NCBI GenBank assembly: GCA_009193035.1
Contig: SWDT01000001.1
Coordinates: forward strand, 1,550,001-1,614,000
Source: Halicephalobus mephisto
Lineage: Eukaryota; Nematoda; Chromadorea; Rhabditida; Panagrolaimidae
Reading direction: 5' to 3'
Length of the DNA stretch: 64,000 nt
Positions 23,139 to 33,960 of this stretch are shown in pieces. The position numbers were made by a program, and so were the translations under genes. How positions within the stretch are numbered: the first letter of the stretch is position 1; every line of letters starts with the position of its first letter. The notes beneath the pieces were generated by a model. It did not search any database. It was not told the origin of the DNA and saw only the letters and a list, made by a program, of their open reading frames with translations.

Positions 23139-26100
23139 ATGAAGCTCGAGCTTTCTTCTGGTGTCTTTCTACTGGTAGTTTTCGGAATCACGGTCTGTTA
23201 TGGGGCTCCAAATCGGGTGATCCGACAATCTCCACAACAACAAGGACAGTTCCAAGCGGGTTTCGCTCCTCAAAGATTTGGTCCTCCTCCAAGACAATTT
23301 GCAGTTAATCAACAAAAATTTGGAATTCAAGGAGGTGAGTTATTTTGAAATACATCATTCGAGGAATACAGTAATTTTAGGTCCACCTCAAGGTCAGCAG
23401 TTTATTCCTAATGGACAATTCGCTCCTCCAAATCAGTTCCAGCCAAATAACTTCCAGAATCAACAAGTACCTTCACAACAACAGCAATTTTTACCTAATC
23501 AACCACAAAATGTTCCTCCAGCTTTTGCTCGACCTGCACCGACGGCCACTCAGCTGCCTTCAGCTCTCCCAATACAATCAACTGAGAAAGTACCTGAAAA
23601 CCAGGCTCCAGTGCAACAACCACCTCCAGTCAAGGTCGAAGAAGCTCCATTATCCACAACCACCCCTCCTCCCCCACCAACTCCAAAGATAGTTCCTCCT
23701 CCAGTCGACAAAAACGTCGATCTTGATGGTGATGGTGCTCTGAGTCTTCCAGAAGTCCAATATGCTGCATTTGTTCATCACGGGCTCTCGTCTAGTGTTG
23801 TTGAAAACATGTTCAACGAAGTTGACAAAAACAAGGATGGATATCTGACATCTATTGAATTCAATGAAATCCGTCCTTTAGTTCTTGCGAAAGCTGAGAG
23901 TGCCGCTCTTCGTTATCTAAATGTCAGTTTATTTTTCATTTTGATTATCATTGAAATTTCTTTCAGAACGTGGATGCAAACCGCAATGGGTTGTTGAGTC
24001 TTTCTGAAGCCCAAGCTTATATCCTAAAGGAATATGGAATCAGTAATCGAGATGTGGAGCGGATCTGGCGTCTGGTTGTTCCCAGCAGCAACGATGAAAT
24101 GGATGCTGTTCTCTTCAGCAAACTCCGTCGACGTGTCCGTGGAATGAGTATCCGGTTGGCCCGTCAAATCATGAAGAACGCTGATCATAATGATGACGGT
24201 CATATTGATTTGCGAGAGGCCCAACAAATTGCTTTTGAGCAAGAGGGCATCGGAGCCGCTGATGTCATTGAAATGCTCGCTAGTGTAGACGACAACAACG
24301 ATGGAGAACTCAACGCTCCTGAATTCGCTGATTTTGAACGAATAGTCAGAGCCAGAGCCGTTGAGACTTCCAGAAAAGCTCTCAGAGTTGTTGATACAGA
24401 TGGAAGTGGAACTCTCACTATGGATGAGGCTCGTAGAATCGCTTTCGATCACTATGGGTTTGATGAACGTACTTTAGAACCCTTCTTCGCTCAAGCAGAT
24501 GAGAATGAAGACGCACAGCTTGACGCTGTTGAGTTCGCTGGATTCCGTTCAGTTATTCGAAGCCGTGCCGTCAAAAATGCAGAAGCCATTCTTCCGGAAG
24601 TCGATACGGATGGAGACGGTTACGTCAATAACTTAGAGGCCGAAGAAAAGGCTCGACGAGAAGATGACATGGACCCTAAGGAGACATTCAATCTTTTCAG
24701 CGTTGCTGACCAGGATAAAAACAATGTTCTGGACAGAGTTGAACTCGCTGACTTTGTCAGATTAGTTCGTTTGAGTGCCATCAAGTACGCTACTGATCAT
24801 TTTAGAGTAAGTGTTTCACGATATTAATTCTACGGGTGAAAATAAGCAAAATCGGAGTTTACATTGAGCAAAGTACAATCAAACAACCTGTTACATATGA
24901 AAATTCGTAAGCTGATAATCTTTTTCGTAAATAAACTCCAAGTCTATATAAATATTAATTTTAAAATAAAACTAGGGACGTAGAATCCTGGAGGGTAATT
25001 TAAATTAATATATAGACATCATTTAACATACAAGCGGGTATTTGAAAGGAGCGAACAATTCAAACATCCCGAGGCATTGCAATTAAAGTTATTAGGATTG
25101 AATTGGCAATTTTTAAAATGGATGGCAATGAAGAATCATTATACAAATAGAAGTCCATTTTACAATTCATTTATTGGCGCGTATTATTAGAAGTTTGTAT
25201 GGTTTCATTATGAATATGAGTGCCATTAGTTTGTTCTTATGTCAATACAATTTACATATTATTGCTTAGAAATACACTATTTCTTCAAAATTCAACTAAG
25301 ATCTACAAAAGTTTGAAAAGGGGTATGATTTAGAGGTACTTTGTATTTTCCGATATGTTTCATACAGCCTTACAAAAATAATATTACTAGATGCATATTT
25401 AAACATTTGAAAAATATTTTAAAGTATACTCAAATAAGACCTGAATATGACAGATTTCGAAAACTGAAAGCTAAGAAAAATTTTTTATTTAGGAAAAATT
25501 CCAAATCAAAAAGCTTGGAAAATCCCACAAAACGATAAAGACTTTACTAAATATCAAATTAAGTATTTCGTAAGCCAAAAAGTTATTTTTGTGTGTTGTT
25601 TTCATAGTTTCTGCAACAAACTCTAATGCATATGATTTCCTTAAATTTGATTCTTACAAATCACGTTTTCCTCTTAATCCCTTACGTGCATACATTTTGA
25701 ATAACGGAAATCACACGCATCAAATGTTGTTGCAAGAACTATGAGGAACGTAAAAATAACTTTTTGGCTGACGAAATACTTAATTTGATATTTCGTAACT
25801 TTTTTATTGTTTTGTGGGATTTTCCAAAATGTTGGGTTTAAAATTCTTTCTATATAAGGAAATTTTCTATCCTTAGCATACACTAAAGAAGTTTCCTAGC
25901 TTTAAATACTCTGAATTTGTCGCATTCAGGTCTCATTCAAATATACCTTAAAACATTTTGCAGATTTTTAATTATAAATCTGTTGATATTACTTTTATAA
26001 GGTTGTATGGAACAAATCAGTGGATGCAAACTTCTTCTAAACCATACCTGTATTCAAACTTTTGTATATTTTAGCCCTAAAAAACAATATATTCGTAATT

Positions 26101-27985
26101 AAAAATATGTGCATTGCATTGGCATAAAAACTGGTGGTACATACATTCATAATGAAATCATGCAAAATCTTTATAATACATGTCGGTAAATGAATTATAA
26201 AATGACTTTCTATCCGCGCAACAACTCATGACTACTATCTATTCTACAAATTTTCTACCCAATCCTAGCAGGTTGATAATTAAAATGCCTTAGAGTGCTT
26301 CGTCTTTCGAAATAAACGTTTATAAATTATGAAAGTTTGACTTAGAATTCTAAAAAGATGCTCTTTCCAATAATGAATTTTTTTTTGCTAAATTATGTTC
26401 CTTAGATAAATTTAGGCATTTTTTGATTTGTTTCTCTGATATTTTCTCGAACTAAATTATCATGAGTTATACGGAACATCTCAGAACACTATTAAAATGC
26501 ATGAATTTTCTGTTAATTGCTTACATACAACTAATAACATAAATTAAAGACCAAATATCACAATGCAAACGGAAGAATTTCAGGAATTTGATAGTAACCG
26601 CGATAAAAAGATCACTGTGGATGAACTTCAAGCCTTGATTGAGGAAAAATACAGTGTCGATCCCGTTATTACTCAAGAATTCTTCCAAAAGGTTGACGTT
26701 GACTTTTCTGATGATTTGAATCCTGGTGAGATCGTCGACTTCCGTCATGAAATCCGCAAATTCGTGGCCGAAAGAGATGCTCGCGAAGAAATTCAAGCTC
26801 AACACAGACGAGAAATGGCGGAGATTGAAGCCAGACTGCGACAAGAGGCAGAGGAAAGACTGGCTTTGATTAAACAAGCTGAAGAAAAGCTCAAAACAAA
26901 GGATACACAAGAACCATCAAGTGAAGTCGTTGAAGAGATTGTTGAAGAAGTTGAAGAAGAACCTACAACTACTACAGCCTCTCCTAAGATTAAGAAGAAG
27001 AAACGCATTTTGAAGAAACATAAGGACACCCCAGTCACTACAACGACTACAGAAGCCCCAGAAGCAGATGAAGAAGTTATTGAAGAATATGTCGATGAAG
27101 GAGAAGGTTCTGAGGAAAAGTTGGTCCGTGATTCTACTTTGGAAGAAGTAGAAGAAAAAAATCCAGAAGAGAATTCCCCTGTTGTTGATGAGACGAGTGT
27201 ACAACAATCAGAAGAAGTCGCTACAGAGGTAGCCCCAGAAGTAGTTACTGAAGAAACGGAAATTGCCGAACCAGAAACTACTTCAGTTGAGGTTGAAATC
27301 ACTACCGAATCCCCAGTTGCTGAAGAAGTGACAGAAGCTGCAAGTAAAGTCACATTGAAAAAGAGAAGAAAAATCAAGAAATTGAGACTCAAGACAACCC
27401 CTGCTCCAATTGAAGAAACTACCACTGAAGCTCCAGCTGAAAGTCCGGAAGTTCCCGAAGAACAGACAGAAGAGCAAGAAGAAGAAACTGTTGCTGAAGC
27501 TCCAGTTGAAGAAGCCACTCCAGAAGTTATTACTGAAGCCCCAGTCGAGGAAACTACTCCAGAAACTGTTATTGACTCTTCAGCTGAAAAAACTGTTCCA
27601 GAAGTTGTTAAGGAAGAAGGTACGACTGTTGCTCCAGAAGTCGAACAAATTGCAGCCGAAGACCCAACGATTGTTACGGAAGTAGTGACTGAAGCGGCAG
27701 AAACCACCACCTTAGAACCAGTGACTAAGGCCACAACAGTTCAACCTGTGGAGACTACTGAGGCTGTAGAGTATGAGTACGTTGAAGTGGAGGATTATGA
27801 AGAACCAACTACCACAACAACGACCGCAAAACCTAAGAAAAGACGACTCCGTAAGAAGCTCAGAGTGACCACTACTACAACACCCGCTCCCGAAGGTAGT
27901 AATTCACTATCATAGTTTTGATTAATATTAAATTTCAGAAGAATACGAAGAAGTTGAGGAGGAAGAGACTCCGGAATCCACTTAA
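23139..27985 (+). CDS. secreted multi-EF-hand calcium-binding protein with acidic/Thr-rich tail
   Basis: Five exons: 23139-23334, 23381-23922, 23967-24806, 26584-27895, 27939-27985; phases agree, 978 residues. Signal peptide 1-22, then a Gln/Pro-rich stretch to ~175. I count eleven EF-hand-like loops from ~178 to ~575, in pairs; well-formed ones include DLDGDGALSLPE, DKNKDGYLTSIE, DTDGSGTLTMDE and DTDGDGYVNNLE, while degenerate ones include DENEDAQLDAVE and DVDFSDDLNPGE. A short charged helix follows, then a Glu/Val/Thr-rich tail broken by three basic blocks of the form KKxRxLKK...TTTTPAPE (about 661, 784 and 946). Likely an extracellular calcium-binding structural or matrix protein. I do not recognise a named orthologue. 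The 1.78-kb fourth intron is filled by a long inverted repeat. AATAAA at 28070-28075 ends the gene. Confidence 0.88.
24985..26345. repeat. long imperfect inverted repeat (foldback) inside the EF-hand gene intron
   Basis: The left arm (about 24985-25645) pairs with the right arm (about 25690-26345) around a ~45-bp loop near 25668. Examples of arm matches: 25517-25533 with the reverse of 25809-25825 (ggaaaatcccacaaaac), and the segments around 25554-25585 with 25756-25788. Smaller blocks continue outward: catttcattatgaat near 25205 with 26145, and aggattg near 25094 with 26260. Arms are roughly 70-75% alike by eye. It looks like an old foldback/MITE element, and as transcribed intron would form a ~650-bp hairpin. 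Confidence 0.75.
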
Positions 27986-28069
27986 TCTTAATCAATCGTT
28001 TACTGTTTTGCTCTTCAGCCTTCCTTTGTTTTATTTCAATGCCAATCTTGCCTGTATACTTGTTTTTTT

Positions 28070-28075
28070 AATAAA
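28070..28075 (+). terminator. polyadenylation signal of the EF-hand gene
   Basis: AATAAA 85 nt past the stop codon. The next gene's likely 5' acceptor (TTTTAG, 28201-28206) is ~130 nt further on. Confidence 0.65.
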
Positions 28076-28226
28076 GAAATAGTAAATTAAATTTAAAAAT
28101 TACAAGAAACATCAATTTCAAAAGCAGAGTATTCTGTGGACATGTAGTCGTCATAGAAACAGTGAACTGAAACTCGCAAGGAAATTCGTGGTTTTCCTCA
28201 TTTTAGTGTCCAAGGAAATTGTCCAC

Positions 28227-31200
28227 ATGTCCAGTATGTCCGAAGCTGTATTGAGCCCCAAAAATGGGAATGAGAAAGATTCTGAGGATATCCAGGTGTT
28301 AGAACCTATTCAAGCAACAGGAGATCAGGAAGCCATTCCTGAGCAACCTGAACAAGGAGAAAATGTTCCTGTAGACTCTGAAACCATAATCGAAAGCCAA
28401 CCCGAAGTGGAATCCAAAAAAGAAGAAGAATTCAAACTTCCTAATGAACCATTCAAGGATATTACACGGATTCAAATAGAAAGTGTGCTTTCCGAAGAAG
28501 TCTACGTTCAGATGAAAAGTAGGGGAACTAATTTTAAATAAAGTGAATTTCAAATGTTATAGGACGTTTCCGTCGATTTCTACGTTCCCAGGTAAAAGAT
28601 GGTAGAAGGAAGAGTGAAGTAGGAGAAGCTGAGTTGTTTGCTTTGTTGAGACAGTATATCGGTGGGGTCACGACCGCTGTAATTGTTCAGATGCTTCTCC
28701 ATAATTTTTCGCTTGTTTTGCAAGGACTGCTTGCTGGACTTGCCTGCGGTCATTGTGTTTTTGCTTTCGTTTTCGCTGAACCGGTTAGTTTTTCCAATAC
28801 AGAAATCTAAAATATCAAATACATCCATTTGAGCAATTTTCGTTTCTTGTACTTTAATTAACTGAAACTGTATAAAAGACAAAAATTAAAACACTTTCAG
28901 GATGTCTTGGTTCGGGGATATCAATATATGGCTATCGGAGTACAGTCAGCCTTCTACTTTTGCTTCGCGCTTAGTACTGTAAATGCGCTTGACAGGTTTG
29001 TTTTTGAACAAAAACATTCACTAGGAGAAGCTGTGCCTTTCCGTGAAACCGGCTTTGGTGTAATTTTATAGCTAAAAGCGAGATAAAAAAGAGGATAAGA
29101 CCAACATCGTGAACTTAGTGAAACTTGAGGAGTTTTGTCAAATATTTCAGACATTGAAGAATTTTGAGTGGTAGTGCGTCAGAATTGAAGCTTTAAAACT
29201 GGAAAGGATGTCCAGGATGGCCACCCATCAAAAGCTGGCAGCTCGTATCAACACATTGTGTTTGTCATTATTTTCCTCATTTATCTTATTTCTTGTCCTG
29301 GTCTGGGGACAGAATTATTCTTTCTCAGAAGAAGACAGGAGACTTGAAACCATCATTGTCTTTCTGAAGAACAAAAATTATATAGATAACCAAAATATAT
29401 TGAAGTAGTTTGTCTAAGTATTTTACCTCATCAGAAATTGTTCTCCTGCTGCTCCACATTGTGTCTTGAAATGATTGCATCTAAGGGGATGTGGCATATG
29501 TTGACCCGCTTTAAAGCTTCTCCATGAATGAAATCTGCTTGCTTTGACAATCATATAATGAGATCCTTTTTCCTTTTCTAGATTCGAAGCCGGAAGTTCT
29601 GTAGCAGAAACCATCAAAAAATTTCTCTTTCTTCAAAGAGGTGGCTTCAATGTCATCGTCTGGACTTCAGGGACTCTGGCAAGTCTGTTGATGGCTCCTT
29701 ATGAAGAGTACATGGCCAAACCTGATATCGAACATTTCACAGATCAACAAACGAACGTTCTAATTATTTGGCGATACTTATCTCTCTCAAGAGCGGTTTG
29801 TGCTCTACTCGGCTGGCTTTTTGTGGCACTCCAGCCGAACACGAATTACACCCGAGATCAGCTTCTGGGACTCGTAGGGGTGAGTTAATAGATTAATTTC
29901 TTTCGAACATCAACAGAGTCGGGTGAACGGATATAAATAATAACTGGCACCACCAAAGTGGCCAATTAATTATGTCTAACTGCAAATGAGACTGAAGTTC
30001 TCAGACACCAATGGCGTTTTCGATAGGGTGAGGTGTTCTCATGAGAGAATCGATCGGCCTTATGTTAAAATTCCCATTCCATCTCCCACAGCCAATATCA
30101 ACAAGAGATCCATCTAATTTCTTTATTGATGACAGCTGCAGCCATTTTTTTGCATAACTCAAGACAAATTGCCTAATTGCAAAATTATTCCATTCATCCT
30201 AGTTTGATGATTGAGAATCTTTATTTTGCAACCCATGTGGTTCTGATTGCTCAATGTCCTGCCAAAGAGTCATTTTCTCATCCACAACTACTTCTGGGCA
30301 ATTTCTGGATGGCTCGGGTCCATGGTTTACTTGAAGGGAAGCCGTTGTTCGCTTTTCTTACGGGGAGCTCCAAACTTGATATAAGTCTGGCAGTGCCATT
30401 TTGGGAGTCCCGTTTCCGCAATCAGTGACCATACTTTCTTCATCCCCAATAAAAGCTTATTAGGAAGGGCATTTGGCAGCCTTTAAGAAAGTCCAAAGTT
30501 GCCTCATGTTTGTCAAATGAAATCTTGTTTGATTTTGTTTCCGTTTTCCGTGGAGGCTCTGCTGTTTTTGCCAAGTTTCAACTTCCTCAGTTTCTTTGAA
30601 TTCTCTTTTTCGTTATTTTTAACTGATATCATTTTGAAAATCTCAAAATTCCTTGCAAGATGTATTTTGGCCATGATAGAAGAGGTCTTTCTTTTCTTCC
30701 ACCTTAGACAAACGTTGTTACTTTTTCGCTGTCAATTTGATGGATCGTCTGTCTTTTCCGATTTTACAGGATTTAATCAATCTGGGGATTTAAAAATTAA
30801 GGTTAACGCCTTGTTTTTGAAACGATGAATTTTTATGTTTGCCACTTTGCCTGGGGACCTAATTTACATGAATCCTCACATGGATTTGACTAAGCTCAAC
30901 TTCGTCACACGGGAGATTTTATTGAACATCTTTTTTCCAACAACGTAAAACGAACTCCTGTCGTGAAATCTCTGATGACTGTGATGAGTCATTTATTTCT
31001 CAGCGTAAGCAAGATTTCGTACCAAAAAACGGAGAAGCAAGATGGAATCAAAAAGAATTCGTGATTGAAATTGTTTTGTTTCTTATTCTTGTAGAAATCC
31101 TTACTGTGAAATATAATCGTTTTTATGAGATATTCCATCTATTCAATCCTAAAGGGAAATGTTACCCACTTCAAAGTTCGCGACATTATTTTTTTCGTTA

Positions 31201-32412
31201 TTTTCGATGTTTTTTGCCTCTTGGGTCCGTATTTGGCGCCGGGGAAATCCGTTGGGCTTTAAATCTCGGCGTCTGCTGTTCTCTTTGTGTCACTTTGATT
31301 TGTAAGTTCTTTAGGGAGATTTTACTCTTCGCTATCTCTGGATTTAACTAATAACCATGTTCCTTTTATTTAATTGTCCATGACTCGGACTATTCCGTTC
31401 CTCAGGCAGAGCTAGTTCATCAAATCTTATTTCTTGGTAGGAATTATTTGTTCCTTTTGATGTAAATGGACTCGAGCTGAGTTTTACTGTATCTAACTTT
31501 GAAGATATTAAGATAAAAAATCGAGTCTGTTTATTTGTGACGAAGGTTCAGACAGGTTTTTGTTGAAACGACTTATTCCAGCAACAGATGTAGAGCACAT
31601 GGGAGGGAGTTTTTGCGACTCTTCCATTTGTGAGATTTAAAACAAAAATCCTTTCACCCCAACTAGTAAATCTAATGATCTTCTGTGAAGCTTGTCTTGG
31701 TACTTTTTCCGGGAACTCGTGGGCCACTAAAATCCAATTTACATGATTTTTCCTGTTCTTTTTCAAATGTTGCATCTTCCGTCGTTAAATGTATAGCAAA
31801 TCTCTGTGAGTAATTGTTTGATAAGTTGATTTATTGTAATTTAAACTTCATTGTTAACAATTGCAGACTTATCACTGAAGAAATATTAAAACTTTGTCTT
31901 TTTTCCATAACATGGCTAATGGCAAAAGTGATTCTAATTTTTTCGATAAATTTATCTACAACGATGTTTGCAGTGAAAATTTAATTATAGTTCTCTATTG
32001 GGCTGTTTTGAAGAACCCACCGGGAGTGCTAAAACCGAAAGGGGTCGGTATTCCAAAATATTGTTTTCCCATTTTCTCAAACTTTTATAGCCAAGATTTG
32101 ATTAGGTAACACGGTCAAATTCCAGAGTAACACCCACTTGTATCTTCTGCTGAGCGTCATATTTCGAATCTGCTTTGGACTTTGACATTACCCGTTGCTT
32201 GTTTTTGTTTTTCGAACCTTTTCCTTTATCATCTCGGATTTCTTATTATCAGTACAAGTTTTGATGAATCGTTCGTCTCTGTAGAGCTTAATTTATTCTC
32301 GTTATTTATTTACTTGTAGGTGAATGATCTTCAAAAAGTGCAGCAGCATTTACTTCGTCGACAACTGGAATCTATTGTGCAGCAACCCAGCCCTGAGAAG
32401 CCGGCAGAGTAG
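28227..32412 (+). CDS. jbts-14: TMEM237/JBTS-14-like four-helix membrane protein
   Basis: Five exons: 28227-28518, 28563-28783, 28901-28995, 29582-29879, 32320-32412; phases agree, 332 residues. An acidic cytosolic N-terminus (~1-100) is followed by a basic patch (RRFRRFLRSQVKDGRRK) and four membrane helices: LQGLLAGLACGHCVFAFVF, a second around QSAFYFCFALSTVNALDR, a third around FNVIVWTSGTLASLL, and the fourth AVCALLGWLFVALQP. The layout and the ALDRF...IIWRYLS...GW signature fit TMEM237, a ciliary transition-zone protein (JBTS-14 in worms) that acts with MKS/NPHP proteins as a gate. Identification is from pattern memory, so moderate. The last exon lies beyond a 2.4-kb intron; without splicing the protein would end at GVS just after exon 4. 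Its stop is 6 nt before the ATG of the next GPCR. Confidence 0.62.
29880..32319 (+). other. 2.4-kb last intron of the TMEM237-like gene
   Basis: No supported nested gene. Frames at 30177, 30499 and 31061 are T-rich and lack motifs. A block at 30941-31028 resembles 20744-20835. If the last exon is wrongly assigned, this stretch is the promoter of the downstream GPCR. Confidence 0.4.
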
Positions 32413-32418
32413 CTCGCA

Positions 32419-33960
32419 ATGACGACGGACATCGATGAAGTTTATTCCTTGATGCCCACAAGGTATCCTGATGCCTGTGCGGTTGCAATGACCCCTACAC
32501 AGAACCAAACTTTCCATACTATCGAATACTTGGCTAGAAGTAATATCATAGCCTGGCCCAACTTCACAAACTGTCTTCCAGAATGTGGAATCTGCACCAA
32601 CTTCACGACTGATCACACCTACATGTTGTATAACTTACTCGTAATCGGGTTTTTATTGCCCTTTATAAGCCTTTGTGGACTCTGTGGCAATGGGATCTCA
32701 GCGTTCATATTTAGCAGACCTTGTGAGCCTTTCCACATATCAGATTTCAGTTAATCATATTTTTTCAGCAATGAGATCTTCGACTAATCTCTATCTCTGC
32801 TGCTTGGAATGTAGTGACATTGCCGTGATTTGTACTGCTTTAATCGTCTTCTTCGTGGACAGTATAAGAAGGTACTCACTTCCTCTTTCTATCATCTACG
32901 GTGTATTGGCCTCCGTCGCGTACCCCGCGGGTCTCATTGCACAGACATGTTCCGTTTACTTTACTTTGCTGGCCGCTATAGACTGTTTTGCCAGAGTTTG
33001 CTTACCAGAAAAATGCCGACGGATAATTAATCGGATACAGTTTGCTCGGGTATTTTGCTGCATCATCGTCGTTTTCGCTGTTCTCTACAACGTTCCTCGG
33101 TTTTACGAAAATATTGCTTTCGAATGCTGGCACCCGAGGTTCGGAAGTAGTTCGTTAGAAGTTTGTCCTACTCCCATGAGGTTCAATGGCACGTAAGTTG
33201 GATTCTCATTAGAGAAAAATAATGAAACGAATTCTAGGTATTTATACATTTACTATCACATCTTGTACACAGTGTTCTTAGCAATTGGACCATTGATACT
33301 GTTGATCATTCTGAATACTTGTATCATCGTAGCTTCTGTTGTCTTGAAACGGGGAAATACAGAAGACAACGCTTCATTAGTACGTTTGAATGATGTAATA
33401 TTAATCTTGTTATTTGTTTTTAGATTCTGGTTGTATTCTTATTCATATCATGTAATGTAATTGCTCTTATTCTAAATGTCTTCGAAGAGACGTTAGAAGA
33501 GCATCTTGAATGGAGAATCAACTATCTTGTGGATGTGTCGAATCTCCTGGTTGTCTTCAATTCCAGCTTCAACTTTATCATTTATTACAATTTCTCCAAA
33601 ACGTTTAAAAGGGCCTTTTTACATTACTTTTTCCCTGACAAGAACTCTCGCAAACACCGACATAATCCAACGAGCAAGGCATTAATTGTTGAAAATGGCA
33701 ACCGTAACTTTACCCCTAATAGTACGGTGCTTCTGACTACAACGACAACTCGATTAAACGAACCAATGGCTCAATTTAGCTATGCATGTTGCGAGTCGCC
33801 GGAGACAGAAAGCGATGTTAATTGTGGGAATTGCAGTGGCCAAGCTACTGTTGCTTCGACAAGCGACCTTTCATCTACCGCCATCGTCCCCCCACCTAAG
33901 GCTTACCAAAACTCAGTTGCAAAGATATTTAATTTCTCCAAAACTGAGGTACTAATTTAG
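32419..33960 (+). CDS. class A neuropeptide GPCR, FMRFamide-receptor-like (FRPR type)
   Basis: Four exons: 32419-32722, 32769-33192, 33238-33379, 33424-33960; phases agree, 468 residues. N-terminus with several NxT sites; TM1 around NLLVIGFLLPFISLCGLCGN; TM2 MRSSTNLYLCCLECSDIAVI; TM3 AQTCSVYFTLLAAIDCFARV; TM7 NSSFNFIIYYNFSKTFKR in place of NPxxY. The DRY arginine is replaced: the motif reads DCF. Variants of this type are, from memory, known in nematode FMRFamide-receptor families. The ~120-residue tail is Ser/Thr-rich with several cysteines. Expected to bind a FMRFamide-like peptide at the neuronal or muscle membrane. No promoter space of its own: the ATG is 6 nt past the preceding stop. Confidence 0.85.

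Noticed and set aside
26799..27734. 311-codon minus-strand ORF rich in Ser/Val/Thr
   Set aside because: It is the antisense shadow of the low-complexity Glu/Thr/Val tail of the EF-hand protein.
29208..29408. 66-codon ORF with a hydrophobic segment inside a TMEM237-like intron
   Set aside because: No conserved motif or second exon; the intron is flanked by well-phased exons, so this is probably chance.
30499..31351. Two T-rich plus-strand ORFs (109 and 96 codons)
   Set aside because: Composition (Phe/Leu/Ser from T runs) explains their length; no motifs.
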